From Maribellus sediminis (GTDB lineage Bacteria; Bacteroidota; Bacteroidia; Bacteroidales; Prolixibacteraceae), in assembly GCF_011799805.1 (NCBI RefSeq), contig NZ_WXUB01000003.1, positions 620,001 through 684,000 on the forward strand: a DNA stretch of 64,000 nt, written 5' to 3'. This document shows positions 17,436-26,730 of the stretch, in pieces; within the stretch, counting starts at the first letter, position 1; each line of letters opens with the position of its first letter. The notes beneath the pieces are model-generated. The model did no database searches, was not told the DNA's origin, and was given only the letters and a program-made list of their open reading frames with translations. The translations under genes were made by a program, and so were the position numbers.

Positions 17436-18473
17436 TTAAACGGACCTTTTCCAGTCGGCTGATTTTACCCAGTCGGCCAGGAACTTTGCATTTTCGTAAG
17501 GCAAACCCGGAATAAAACCATGTCCCAGGTTAAAGATCCAGTTCTGATTTTCGCTTCCGAACTTGATGTATTTTTCCAATTCTTTTTCAATTTCATCCTG
17601 CGGTGCATACAAAAGCCGTGGGTCGATGTTGCCCTGCAAGCCCACATCTTTGTGCACCAGTTTCCGTGCAGTTGGAAGCGAGGTTTGCCAGTCGATGCTC
17701 AGGTAATCGCAATAATCAGGTGTGATGGATGCAATTCCGGTTCCCAGTCCTTTTGGGAAATAGATGAACGGAACATCTTTTTCACGAACAGCTTCTGCCA
17801 TTCTTTTCGTTGCCGGCAGGAACAATTCTTCGTATAAATCAAACGGAATCAATCCGGCGTGGGTATCGAACAACTGAAAAACTTCAACGCCGTGGTTGAT
17901 CTGTTCCTGTGCGTAAATCACCGACAGATCAGTAAGTTCTTCAATCAGTTTCTTTGTTGTTTCTTTATTCTGATAAATGAACTTGATCGCATCCGGGAAA
18001 TCGCCTTTTCGTCCCAGTCCCTGCAACATAAACAGCAACACGGTAAGCGGAGCTCCGCAAAATCCGATCAAAGGAATATTGGCAGGACGCGTTTTGATGA
18101 TCTCGTCCACAACTTTGTAAATGTAGTCGAGTTTCGATGGATCGGGATTCAATCCTTCCAACGGGTTGCTTCGTTCAGCCAGCGGTTTCTCAAAAACCGG
18201 TCCGGCATCGGTAAAATCGAGACCCATTCCCAGTGCGTACGGAATCACCAGAATATCGCTAAAAAGAATGGCGGCATCCACTCCCAAATCATAAATTGGC
18301 ATCAATGTAACTTCGGCTGCAACTTCCGGTTTTTGCATCATTTGCCAGAAGGTGTAATTCTCCTTCAGCTTCAGGTAATTCGGCAAAACCCGGCCGGCCT
18401 GGCGCATAAACCACATTGGCGGACGCGAGGTCGCTTTTCCTTTTAAAGTCTGTAATAATATTGATTCTGTCAT
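17436..18473 (-). CDS. hemE: Uroporphyrinogen decarboxylase
   Basis: Decarboxylates the four acetate side chains of uroporphyrinogen III to give coproporphyrinogen III. The 345-residue protein shows the N-terminal signature PMWFMRQAGRVLPNY and the second signature around GFCGAPLTVLLFML. A conserved Asp lies in the LFSDILVIPYALG segment, and GHGFIPGLPYEN is near the C-terminus. No cofactor is required by the family. It lies between hemL (6 bases upstream) and hemN (19 bases downstream) in the heme operon. Confidence 0.97.
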   Translation of the reverse strand: MTESILLQTLKGKATSRPPMWFMRQAGRVLPNYLKLKENYTFWQMMQKPEVAAEVTLMPIYDLGVDAAILFSDILVIPYALGMGLDFTDAGPVFEKPLAERSNPLEGLNPDPSKLDYIYKVVDEIIKTRPANIPLIGFCGAPLTVLLFMLQGLGRKGDFPDAIKFIYQNKETTKKLIEELTDLSVIYAQEQINHGVEVFQLFDTHAGLIPFDLYEELFLPATKRMAEAVREKDVPFIYFPKGLGTGIASITPDYCDYLSIDWQTSLPTARKLVHKDVGLQGNIDPRLLYAPQDEIEKELEKYIKFGSENQNWIFNLGHGFIPGLPYENAKFLADWVKSADWKRSV

Positions 18474-18479
18474 TTCTGA

Positions 18480-19775
18480 TTATCCTTTGAGTTGTTTTAA
18501 GGCCATGTAACTGGCTTCAACGGTTTTCTGAATGTCTTCTTTGCTGTGCGCTGCCGAAACAAATCCGGCCTCGTACTGCGATGGCGCCAGATAAATTCCA
18601 TTGTCCAGTGACAATTTGAAATACTGGGCAAATAAATTTGTATCGCACTTATTCACATCAGCCAGCGATTTTACGCTGTCTTCTTCGGTAAAGAAGAGTG
18701 TGAACATCGAACCAACGCGGTTAATTACACCTTTAAATTTCAGTTCATCTAAATTGTTCTGAAGGCCTTCTTCGAGCAGTGCCGACGATTTTTCCAGGTC
18801 CTCATAAAAGTTGGGTGTTTCATCGAGCAGACGCAGCGTGGTTAATCCGGCAGCCATAGCCAGCGGATTTCCCGACAAGGTTCCGGCCTGGTAAACCGGC
18901 CCTTTTGGAGCGAGCATATCCATGATCTCCTGCCTTCCGCCGTAGGCACCAACCGGAAGACCGCCACCAATAATTTTTCCGAAAGTGCTCAAATCTGGGG
19001 TGATGCCCAGAATTTCCTGCGCACTGCCTTTTGATACCCGGAATCCTGTCATTACCTCGTCGAAGATAAGCACCGTTTTGTTCTCGTCGCACAGATTGCG
19101 GAGGCCTTCAATAAATGACTTTTCAGGAATAATAACTCCCATGTTTCCGGTAACCGGCTCAAGAATTACTGCTGCTATCTTGTCTTTGTTTTGCTCAAAC
19201 AAGCGCTCAACAGAAGCCAGGTCGTTGTATTTGGCTGTGAGTGTATCATGTGCTGTTCCTTTCGTCACGCCCGGAGTGTTTGGAACGCCAAAAGTTAAGG
19301 CACCCGATCCGGCTTCGATCAGAAAACTGTCGTTGTGGCCGTGGTAACAACCTTCGAATTTAATCACCAAATCGCGCCCGGTAAAGCCACGAGCCAGACG
19401 CAAAGCACTCATGGTAGCTTCAGTTCCCGAGTTCACCATCCGGACACTGTCGACACTTGGAACCATTTTTTTGATTTGCAAGGCGGCTTCGGTTTCAAGC
19501 AGTGTAGGAGCGCCAAAACTGGCTCCCAAGGCTGCTGTTTCCTGAATGGCTGCCACCACCTTAGGATGTGTGTGACCCAGGATCATCGGGCCCCACGAAC
19601 CTACATAATCAACAAATTCGTTGCCGTCGATATCGGTAATTTTTGAGCCTTTAGCAGAGGCAATAAACAGCGGATTTCCGCCAACGCTTCTGAATGAACG
19701 AACGGGTGAATTTACACCACCCGGAATATGCTTTTGTGCTTCAGCAAATGCTGTTATACTTTTTTGATATGTCAT
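18480..19775 (-). CDS. hemL: Glutamate-1-semialdehyde 2,1-aminomutase
   Basis: PLP-dependent class III aminotransferase-fold enzyme converting glutamate-1-semialdehyde to 5-aminolevulinate. The 431 residues carry [15 protein letters not shown] (phosphate binding), [18 protein letters not shown] and the PLP lysine Lys267 in [15 protein letters not shown]. The N-terminal [10 protein letters not shown] is diagnostic for HemL rather than other aminotransferases. With HemA in the same operon it defines the C5 route to aminolevulinate. Confidence 0.97.
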   Translation of the reverse strand: MTYQKSITAFAEAQKHIPGGVNSPVRSFRSVGGNPLFIASAKGSKITDIDGNEFVDYVGSWGPMILGHTHPKVVAAIQETAALGASFGAPTLLETEAALQIKKMVPSVDSVRMVNSGTEATMSALRLARGFTGRDLVIKFEGCYHGHNDSFLIEAGSGALTFGVPNTPGVTKGTAHDTLTAKYNDLASVERLFEQNKDKIAAVILEPVTGNMGVIIPEKSFIEGLRNLCDENKTVLIFDEVMTGFRVSKGSAQEILGITPDLSTFGKIIGGGLPVGAYGGRQEIMDMLAPKGPVYQAGTLSGNPLAMAAGLTTLRLLDETPNFYEDLEKSSALLEEGLQNNLDELKFKGVINRVGSMFTLFFTEEDSVKSLADVNKCDTNLFAQYFKLSLDNGIYLAPSQYEAGFVSAAHSKEDIQKTVEASYMALKQLKG

Positions 19776-19792
19776 GGTAATTTACTTTCAAA

Positions 19793-20764
19793 TCATTTTA
19801 AATCTTCAATAATATCCTGTGTGTGGTACGAAATGATCAGATCTGATCCGGCACGTTTCAGGCCTGTAAGCAATTCATGCACAATTCGTTTTTCGTCGAT
19901 CCAGCCTTTGGCTGCTGCAGCTTTCACCATCGCAAATTCGCCACTTACGTTGTAGGCAGCCACCGGCATATTAAATCCGGTTTTTACGCGGTGGATAATG
20001 TCCATGTAATTCAGTGCAGGTTTTACCATAACAATGTCGGCGCCTTCCTGGATATCAAGAGCCACTTCGCGAAGTGCTTCATCGCCGTTGGCCGGGTCCA
20101 TCTGGTAGGTTTTGCGGTCGCCAAATTGCGGCGCACTTTCTGCTGCCTCGCGGAACGGGCCGTAAAATGCCGAAGCATATTTTGCTGAATAGGCCATGAT
20201 TGGCGTGTTGTGATATCCATTCTTATCGAGTGCCGTGCGAATGGCTCCAACGCGGCCATCCATCATATCGCTGGGCGCAATCATATCAATTCCGGATTCC
20301 ACCAGAGAAACTGATTGGTGAGCCAGTGTATGTAGTGTCAAATCGTTGTCCACATCGCCATTTACGATTGTTCCGCAGTGGCCGTGCGTGGTGTATTCGC
20401 AGTTACAAACATCGGCGATGAGGTAGAGTTCCGGCACGGCTTTTTTCAGTGCACGGGCAGCCTGTTGTACAATTCCATTGTGTTGACAAGCCACATCCCC
20501 CGTTTCGTCTTTTGTTTCCGGAATACCGAAAAGCAATATCGATTGCACACCTTTGTCGAACAGTTCTTTTCCTTTTTCAACCAAAAGATCAACCGAAAGC
20601 TGCGAGTTGCCGGGCATCGAAGAAATCGGATTATCAACTTTTGTACCGGGGCACACAAAAAGCGGCATAATCAGGTCGTGACGGTTTAAGAATGTTTCGC
20701 GTACCATGTCTCTGATGACGGCATTTCTGCGCAGACGACGAAGTCTTGTTACTGGAAATTGCAT
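19793..20764 (-). CDS. hemB: Delta-aminolevulinic acid dehydratase (porphobilinogen synthase)
   Basis: Condenses two 5-aminolevulinate molecules to porphobilinogen. The 323 residues include the zinc-binding cysteines Cys120, Cys122 and Cys130 (VCNCEYTTHGHC), marking a zinc-type enzyme. Both Schiff-base lysines are present: Lys195 (AYSAKYASAFYG) and Lys248 (MVKPALNYMD). It starts 2 bases after the hemD stop and is followed by hemL. Confidence 0.97.
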   Translation of the reverse strand: MQFPVTRLRRLRRNAVIRDMVRETFLNRHDLIMPLFVCPGTKVDNPISSMPGNSQLSVDLLVEKGKELFDKGVQSILLFGIPETKDETGDVACQHNGIVQQAARALKKAVPELYLIADVCNCEYTTHGHCGTIVNGDVDNDLTLHTLAHQSVSLVESGIDMIAPSDMMDGRVGAIRTALDKNGYHNTPIMAYSAKYASAFYGPFREAAESAPQFGDRKTYQMDPANGDEALREVALDIQEGADIVMVKPALNYMDIIHRVKTGFNMPVAAYNVSGEFAMVKAAAAKGWIDEKRIVHELLTGLKRAGSDLIISYHTQDIIEDLK

Positions 20765-20766
20765 AA

Positions 20767-21552
20767 CTATAGTTTTTTAAGTTTTTTTGAATAATAATGA
20801 ATTATTGCATCAACAATTCCTTGTGCTGAAGCATCTTCTGCCACAACCAGTGGTGTTATGCCCCGGTTTTTTGCTTCATGGGCGGTGATGTCACCGATGC
20901 AGGCAATACGCACATCTTCAGCAGGAATGTTTAAATGAAGTTTCATAAAATTTTGAATGGTGGACGGACTGGTGAAAATAAGCATCTCGTAGCGGTTTTC
21001 GCGAATTAACTGAAGCGTTTTTTCATCCGTATAATCCGGCATAACTGTTTCGTAAACATTTATGCGTGTACAAGTTGCATACTCTTTTAGTTCGTCTTGA
21101 ATGACTGTTCTTGCCAGGTTTCCAAGGGCAAGAAGTATCTGTGGTTTTTCTGAGCAGTTTTGAATTTTCGGAATAAATGCGGCTACAAATTCTTCCGCGG
21201 TATTTCCGGGATTTACAAAAGCCGGTTTGTAGCCAAAAGTGTTAAGAACTTTCTGGGTTTTCTTCCCGATGACTCCGATTTGAATACCGGCCGTAAGTGA
21301 ATCAATCCCTTTTTCTTTCAGGCTTTCAAAAAATGAACGCACTCCGTTTGGGCTGGTTAGTATCAACCAATCGAAACGGTTGAGTGTGTCAAAAATGAGT
21401 GAATCGTCTTTGCTTAATTCAAGCGGTTTGATCCTGATCAGCGGTAATTCCAATAACTGCGCTCCTTCTGCTTCGAACAGACGTTTTAATTCATCCGACT
21501 GCCCCTGCGGCCGGGTGGAAATAAACAGCTTATTTTGGAGCACAGCACTCAT
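20767..21552 (-). CDS. hemD: Uroporphyrinogen-III synthase
   Basis: Cyclises hydroxymethylbilane with inversion of ring D to uroporphyrinogen III. The family is poorly conserved. Here the 261-residue length, two-lobe alpha/beta pattern, WLILTSPNGVRSFFE near residues 62-78 and FTSPSTIQNFM in the second lobe support the call. Position in the operon, coupled to hemC by a TAATG overlap, makes it secure. A long invariant active site is not expected in this family. Confidence 0.93.
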   Translation of the reverse strand: MSAVLQNKLFISTRPQGQSDELKRLFEAEGAQLLELPLIRIKPLELSKDDSLIFDTLNRFDWLILTSPNGVRSFFESLKEKGIDSLTAGIQIGVIGKKTQKVLNTFGYKPAFVNPGNTAEEFVAAFIPKIQNCSEKPQILLALGNLARTVIQDELKEYATCTRINVYETVMPDYTDEKTLQLIRENRYEMLIFTSPSTIQNFMKLHLNIPAEDVRIACIGDITAHEAKNRGITPLVVAEDASAQGIVDAIIHYYSKKLKKL

Positions 21553-22475
21553 TATTTTCTGATCTCGTCTAATATTCTTGTGGCGCCTTTTGCAACTAAC
21601 TTATCAGACAGTCTTATTCCGATTTTTTCTCCGTCAGCTACCGGTCCCGATTCGCTGTCGAGCAAATATTCAGAGCCATCGATGGAAGCCACAAAACCGG
21701 TAATCGTAATTGAATCACCTTCAGTTTTGGTGTAACAACCCACCGGCACCTGGCAACCGCCTTCGATGCTGCGCAGGAAACCGCGTTCTACTTCAATGGC
21801 ATCCCACGAAGCCTGATCGTTGATTTGTGCCAAAACAGCATCCACTTCGGGATCATTGATTCTTGATTCGATGGCAATTACACCCTGACTGGTTGCCGGG
21901 ATCATCACTTCAGGTTCCAGAACTTCGGTGATGTATTCATCCAGTTCCAGACGTTGTAAACCGGCAGCTGCCATTATCATGGCGTCGCAGTAACCTTCTT
22001 CCATTTTTTTAAGACGGGTATTTACGTTTCCACGGATATCAACAATGGTAAAATCCTTATTGATTCGGCGAAGTCCTGCAATTCTTCTCAAACTCGATGT
22101 GGCTATCACATCTTTTGAGGTGAGTTCACTGAGTTTTCGTCCGTCTTTACTTACCAGTGCATCGCGAAATTCGGCACGTGGCAAAACAGCTCCCAGTTTC
22201 AATCCTTCGGGTAAAGTGGTGGGAAGATCTTTCAGACTGTGGACCGCAATATCGACGGTGCCTTCTAAAAGTGCTGTTTCAATTTCTTTGGTGAAAAGTC
22301 CTTTGTCGCCGATTTTCGAAAGGGCAACATCCAGAATTTTATCGCCTTTGGTATGGATGATTTCAACTTCAACCGCTAATTCGGGAAATGCTTCAAGTAA
22401 AGTGTCTTTCACTTTATAGGCCTGATACAAGGCGAGTTGACTCCCCCTTGTACCAATCATTATCTTATTTTTCAT
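21552..22475 (-). CDS. hemC: Hydroxymethylbilane synthase (porphobilinogen deaminase)
   Basis: Polymerises four porphobilinogens on a dipyrromethane cofactor. The 307 residues carry the cofactor-attachment Cys241 in IEGGCQVPVG, the N-terminal GTRGSQLALYQA, HSLKDLPT with the catalytic Asp83, and SSLRR and RGNVNTRL substrate-binding arginines. It lies 11 bases downstream of hemA and overlaps the hemD start by one base (TAATG), so translation of the two is probably coupled. Confidence 0.97.
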   Translation of the reverse strand: MKNKIMIGTRGSQLALYQAYKVKDTLLEAFPELAVEVEIIHTKGDKILDVALSKIGDKGLFTKEIETALLEGTVDIAVHSLKDLPTTLPEGLKLGAVLPRAEFRDALVSKDGRKLSELTSKDVIATSSLRRIAGLRRINKDFTIVDIRGNVNTRLKKMEEGYCDAMIMAAAGLQRLELDEYITEVLEPEVMIPATSQGVIAIESRINDPEVDAVLAQINDQASWDAIEVERGFLRSIEGGCQVPVGCYTKTEGDSITITGFVASIDGSEYLLDSESGPVADGEKIGIRLSDKLVAKGATRILDEIRK

Positions 22476-22486
22476 TGGAAAGTCTG

Positions 22487-23758
22487 CTATTTGTTTCGCC
22501 GGTTGTTCTCTTCCAGTTTGAACAACTCGTTAATAATGTGCAGCGAATCGGTATTACGTCCGTTGTCGGTAATATCCTTCAGGTTTTTAATCAATAAACG
22601 TGTGTAACGTTGCGTAATATGGCGCGTGTAGTTATCAACCGCCTGCTTAATTTCTTTCGATTCAATGTGCTTGAAATTCTCCAGTTCCTGGCGGTACACT
22701 TCTTCCAGGTTATTCGAGATCGATTTTATGGCCGGGCGCAGTGAGCGGCTAACCACCCATTCGTTAAATTCTTCAGCAACTTCGTCGATAATATGTTCGG
22801 CTTTTTCAGCGGCTTCTTGTCTTTTCTGCGTATTTGCTTCCACGGTTTTCTGCAAATCGTCAACTGCACAAAGCTTAACGTTGTCCAGCTCACCCACTTT
22901 CTCTTCAATGTTTCTCGGAACAGAAAGGTCGATATAAATCTGAGGCCTTGGATTGATTGCCTGTGCCTTACTCACCATTTTGGCTGTAATTAGGTGATGT
23001 GGAGCTCCGGTGGCAACTATTACGATGTCGTGATTTGCCAGGTGAGATTTCAACGACAAAAAGCTAAGCACTTCCGAATTGTATTTACTGGCTACTTTTT
23101 CAGCCGATTTCATGGTGCGGTTAATCACAGAAGTTTTGCCAATACCTTTTTTAACCATATTTTGAAGTGCGAGACTTCCGGTGTCGCCGGTTCCAACAAC
23201 CAGCAACGATTTCGTCGAAAGGTCGCCCAATTCCTGTGCTATCATTTCAACAGCGGTACTACTTACCGAAAGGTTACCGAGTTTTATGCCCGTTTCTGTT
23301 CGGGCACGTTTACCAGCTTCGAACGATTTTTGGAACAGACGCATTAACACCGCATCAGTCAATCCGGCATCGGTGCAATACAAATAAGCATCTTTTATTT
23401 GCCCGATTATCTGGTCTTCTCCAATGATCATGGAGTCCAAGCCGGCGGCAACACTAAACAAATGTTTTACTGCAGCAATATCGAACCTGTGATATAGATA
23501 GCGGGAACATTCCCCTTCAGCTTCTTTAAATTGCTTGAATGCATCGATTACTTTTTCGATGGCAGATAAGCGATCGAAATGGTTTTGTGAAAAATAAATT
23601 TCGGTACGGTTGCAGGTTGATAATACCACTACATCGGAAATACCGGTTTCTTTTGAAAGAAAATCAGCAAAAGGAACAATTTCTTCTTTGGCAAATGAGA
23701 ATTTTTCACGCTTGTCAATTGGAGCTGTTTTATAGCTTATACCAATGAGGCCAATCAT
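22487..23758 (-). CDS. hemA: Glutamyl-tRNA reductase
   Basis: First committed step of C5 tetrapyrrole synthesis: reduces glutamyl-tRNA to glutamate-1-semialdehyde with NADPH. The 423 residues show the active-site Cys49 in LSTCNRTEIY, GEDQIIGQIK, the NADPH-binding VVGTGDTGSLALQNM, and the C-terminal dimerisation helices. It heads the operon of heme genes on this strand, with about 90 bases upstream to a small membrane ORF. No clear -7 box is visible immediately upstream, so the operon may also be read from the promoter near 24.2 kb. Confidence 0.97.
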   Translation of the reverse strand: MIGLIGISYKTAPIDKREKFSFAKEEIVPFADFLSKETGISDVVVLSTCNRTEIYFSQNHFDRLSAIEKVIDAFKQFKEAEGECSRYLYHRFDIAAVKHLFSVAAGLDSMIIGEDQIIGQIKDAYLYCTDAGLTDAVLMRLFQKSFEAGKRARTETGIKLGNLSVSSTAVEMIAQELGDLSTKSLLVVGTGDTGSLALQNMVKKGIGKTSVINRTMKSAEKVASKYNSEVLSFLSLKSHLANHDIVIVATGAPHHLITAKMVSKAQAINPRPQIYIDLSVPRNIEEKVGELDNVKLCAVDDLQKTVEANTQKRQEAAEKAEHIIDEVAEEFNEWVVSRSLRPAIKSISNNLEEVYRQELENFKHIESKEIKQAVDNYTRHITQRYTRLLIKNLKDITDNGRNTDSLHIINELFKLEENNRRNK

Positions 23759-23845
23759 AAAATTATTTTTTCAGTTTTTAGAAAGCTTACATCTTAGAAC
23801 CATCTGGTACTTAATAAGTTCAGAATGATTCTTCATTTGAAGTAA

Positions 23846-24178
23846 TTAAATGAAAACCGGAGGTGGCCTGTTGGAAAGCGAAGAAATGCACTCGCAGTGA
23901 TGGAAGAGTGCAAAATCACGCGACTTGTGTTTTATTTTTGGCTTGAAATGAAAGACCAAAAAGTTAGTAACGTTCTCGAAATCAGCTTGATTATAATGGA
24001 AAGTAGCTCCGTTTGAAGCGTTGATTCTTTCAACACGAAATTCCGTAACAAACTTCTTATCCGAAGTCTGAATTTCACCATTTGAAGCTTTTTCAACACC
24101 AAAAATCAAGATCCAGGCGTAGAACACTACAAAAGCGATATAAGGAATATGTGTTGTAAAAATACCAACCGAAAACAT
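23846..24178 (-). CDS. Small membrane-anchored protein of unknown function
   Basis: A 110-residue predicted protein that I cannot name. It has one clear hydrophobic segment (about 8-28), then a region of beta-like residues (about 40-80) and a His/Cys-containing end finishing in SNRPPPVFI. It lies upstream of hemA on the same strand and is preceded by a plausible Bacteroidota promoter, which supports a real gene. The codon pattern is not obviously abnormal. Whether it has anything to do with heme synthesis is open; a 87-base spacer separates it from hemA. Confidence 0.55.
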   Translation of the reverse strand: MFSVGIFTTHIPYIAFVVFYAWILIFGVEKASNGEIQTSDKKFVTEFRVERINASNGATFHYNQADFENVTNFLVFHFKPKIKHKSRDFALFHHCECISSLSNRPPPVFI

Positions 24179-24203
24179 CTGCTTCTGATCTTTATTGAGC
24201 GAA

Positions 24204-24230
24204 CAAAGTTAATAATAACTTGATGCACAA
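24204..24230 (-). promoter_or_regulatory. Putative promoter of the small ORF upstream of hemA
   Basis: On the minus strand TAACTTTG (24204-24211 on the + strand as CAAAGTTA) matches the TAnnTTTG -7 consensus. TTG (24228-24230) lies 16 bases upstream, slightly shorter than the usual spacing. The predicted start would give a leader of about 20 bases to the ATG at 24178. It may also feed the heme operon. Confidence 0.45.
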
Positions 24231-24270
24231 AAGTATTCATTTTATGTTTTAGAAAACAGAAAGCTTAATT

Positions 24271-24278
24271 TATATTTG
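24271..24278 (+). promoter_or_regulatory. -7 box upstream of amidohydrolase gene
   Basis: TATATTTG at 24271-24278 matches TAnnTTTG exactly and would start transcription about 45 bases before the amidohydrolase ATG at 24330. A clear -33 TTG is not visible at the standard distance. Confidence 0.45.
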
Positions 24279-24329
24279 TTTTGAATAGAAATAAGCAAAC
24301 TTTTATCCAATAAAAAATAGTCTAAAACG

Positions 24330-25976
24330 ATGAGATTAAACCTGGCATTTGCCTTAATAATGTTGATAACTATGGTATCGTGTTCAAAAAAACAAGTTGA
24401 TGTAATTGTTGTGAATGCCGGGATTTATACGGTTGATGAGGCTTTTTCAAAAGTAGAAGCATTAGCTGTGAGTGATGGAAAAATAGTAGCCACCGGAACA
24501 TCCGAGCAAATTCTGGCTGATTATAAAAGCGATAATGTTGTGGATGCAACCGGAAAATTTGTGTATCCGGGATTTAACGATGCGCATTGCCATTTTAACG
24601 GCTATGCCACCAATTTGATGCAGTTTGCCGATTTGCGCGACACTAAAAGTCCGGAAGAGATTTATGAAATTCTGAAACAACACCATGAAAAATTTGGGGG
24701 CGAATGGATTCTTGGACGCAGCTGGGATCAGAACGACTGGGATGTAAAAGAATTTCCGACCAAAGAAAAACTTGACGAATTGTTCCCCGATATTCCCGTG
24801 TACCTCGTTCGGGTTGACGGACATGCCGGTTGGTGTAACTCGAAAGTGCTCGAAATAGCCGGAATAACAGCAGAGACCAAAGTGAGCGGGGGAGAAGTGG
24901 TCGTAAAGAATGGCGAACCCACCGGAATTTTCATCGATAATGCCATGGGATTGGTGGGGAAGTTTATTCCCGAAATTACACGCGAACAACAGGAAAAAGG
25001 ATTGCTGGAAGCCCAACAGAATTGTTTTGCCGCCGGTTTGACTTCGGTAACCGACTGCGGATTGAGTAAAAACGTGGTTTTAATGCTTGATGAAATGCAA
25101 AAATCAGGCGAGTTGAAAATGCGGATTAACGCCATGCTCGATCCAACCGAGGAGAATTTTGAGCACTTTGTTAAAACCGGAATTTATAAAACCGACCACT
25201 TGTTGGTGAATACCATTAAAATTTATGCCGACGGAGCACTGGGGTCAAGAGGAGCATTGATGCTGGAAGATTATTCCGACGATCCCGGAAACAAAGGTCT
25301 GCAAATTGAAACCCAGGAGTTTTACGATAAAATCTGCCAGCTGGCGTACGACAATAATTATGTGATGGCAACCCATGCCATTGGCGACGGTGGCAACCAG
25401 CTGGTGTTGGATACCTACGCAAAATTTCTGAAAGGAAAGAACGATCGTCGCTGGCGGGTAGAACATTCGCAGATTGTCAATCCCGATGATTTCGACAAGT
25501 TCGGAACGTATTCGATTGTTCCATCGGTTCAGCCAACACACTGCACCAGCGATATGCCCTGGGCAGAAGACCGGGTAGGACCGGAGCGAATTAAAGGCGC
25601 TTATGCGTATCAGACTTTGCTGAAACAAAACGATTGGATCCCTGCCGGAACCGATTTCCCGGTGGAAAACATATACCCGCTTTATACTTTTTATTCGGCA
25701 GTATTTCGCACCGATCACGAAGGTTCGCCCGAAGGTGGCTGGCACATCGATGAAGGCTGGTCGCGCGAGCAAACGCTTCGTGCAATGACAAGTTGGGCGG
25801 CTAAATCTTCCTTCGAAGAAAATGAAAAAGGACAGCTTGTTCCCGGAATGTGGGCCGATTTTGTGGTCCTGGATACCGACCTGATGACGGCTTCGCCACA
25901 GGATGTGCTCGATGCCAAAATTGAAAGTACCTGGAGTGCAGGCGAAAAGGTGTTTGAAAAATCCATGGAATTATAG
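24330..25976 (+). CDS. Amidohydrolase family lipoprotein (YtcJ-like)
   Basis: A 548-residue metal-dependent hydrolase of the Amidohydro_3/YtcJ group with a lipoprotein signal (lipobox MVSC at about 16-19). Metal-site motifs: GFNDAHCHFNGY, a lysine-bearing region KIYADGALGSRGA, HAIGDGG, RVEHSQIV and AGTDFPVEN. The C-terminal beta domain carries GMWADFVVLD. Predicted to hydrolyse an amide or related bond on the outer-membrane or periplasmic side; the substrate is unknown. It stands alone, divergent from the small ORF at 23.9-24.2 kb. Confidence 0.9.
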   Translation: MRLNLAFALIMLITMVSCSKKQVDVIVVNAGIYTVDEAFSKVEALAVSDGKIVATGTSEQILADYKSDNVVDATGKFVYPGFNDAHCHFNGYATNLMQFADLRDTKSPEEIYEILKQHHEKFGGEWILGRSWDQNDWDVKEFPTKEKLDELFPDIPVYLVRVDGHAGWCNSKVLEIAGITAETKVSGGEVVVKNGEPTGIFIDNAMGLVGKFIPEITREQQEKGLLEAQQNCFAAGLTSVTDCGLSKNVVLMLDEMQKSGELKMRINAMLDPTEENFEHFVKTGIYKTDHLLVNTIKIYADGALGSRGALMLEDYSDDPGNKGLQIETQEFYDKICQLAYDNNYVMATHAIGDGGNQLVLDTYAKFLKGKNDRRWRVEHSQIVNPDDFDKFGTYSIVPSVQPTHCTSDMPWAEDRVGPERIKGAYAYQTLLKQNDWIPAGTDFPVENIYPLYTFYSAVFRTDHEGSPEGGWHIDEGWSREQTLRAMTSWAAKSSFEENEKGQLVPGMWADFVVLDTDLMTASPQDVLDAKIESTWSAGEKVFEKSMEL

Positions 25977-26034
25977 GCCGATCATATCTATAAGCATACA
26001 AAACTGTAACTACCCAATGAATTAGCCTGTTTTG

Positions 26035-26625
26035 TTACAAATACCTTCGGGTTTTTTGCTGATATTCTTTGTATTCCTCTCCGTAGTTTTCAGCCAGAAA
26101 ATGTTCTTCTTTTAGAATAAAAAAGTGAATACCAACCAGTGCCAGAATTGTAAACACCATGAAGAAGAGGTTAAAAAAAACCATCGCCGTTCCTAAAAAA
26201 TAAGCATCCAGCGAAAGAAAGAATGGATTGCGGCTTACTGAAAAAATACCGCTGGTAACCAGTTTTCCGTTGTTGGTATTATCGAGTCCAAAACGTAGCG
26301 AGGTCTTGAAATGAATAAGCGTAATTGTCCATAGAATCAGCGAAGCAAGAATAAGAATACTGCCGGTAATAATTAGTATCTGGGAATCAAAAAGTTTCTG
26401 TGTCAATGCTGCGGGGAGTATATTAACTGAAATATGAAAGACAGGTTTTACGATTTCATACAGCCAGAACAGAAATATAAGAGCAAAAACGGGTATTATC
26501 AACTTATTCTTACGCCCTGCTACTGAGCTAAGCTGAATACCCTGTTTACGCAAGTGAATAACCCGGGAAATCAAGATTAATACTAGCAGCAGAAATCCGG
26601 CAAACGGTGTACTGTTCAATATCAT
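26035..26625 (-). CDS. Isoprenylcysteine carboxyl methyltransferase-like membrane protein
   Basis: A 196-residue membrane protein with five hydrophobic segments and the C-terminal signature of the ICMT/phospholipid methyltransferase superfamily: GIFSVSRNPFFLSL (SAM-contacting RNP region) and EEHFLAENYGEEYKEYQQKTRRYL, of which the E-E-x-x-L and Y-x-x-Y-x-x-x-x-x-R-Y pattern is diagnostic. Bacterial members methylate unknown lipids or small molecules. It is monocistronic, flanked by a strong terminator of the next minus-strand gene upstream. Confidence 0.85.
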   Translation of the reverse strand: MILNSTPFAGFLLLVLILISRVIHLRKQGIQLSSVAGRKNKLIIPVFALIFLFWLYEIVKPVFHISVNILPAALTQKLFDSQILIITGSILILASLILWTITLIHFKTSLRFGLDNTNNGKLVTSGIFSVSRNPFFLSLDAYFLGTAMVFFNLFFMVFTILALVGIHFFILKEEHFLAENYGEEYKEYQQKTRRYL

Positions 26626-26678
26626 TTGGTGAAACTGTGTTTTCCTGCTAAGTTAATCAGCCCTGCCAAAAAATAAAA

Positions 26679-26700
26679 TCCCCGGTAAAGCTACCGGGGA
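26679..26700 (-). terminator. Rho-independent terminator of the outer membrane protein gene
   Basis: A perfect 9-bp stem (TCCCCGGTA / TACCGGGGA) with a 4-base loop. Read on the minus strand it runs into a T-rich tract (A-rich on the + strand at 26668-26678). It lies 30 bases after the stop of the beta-barrel gene at 26731-27672. Confidence 0.88.
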
Positions 26701-26730
26701 CACACTTGAAAATTATTTATTTGTTTGTCT

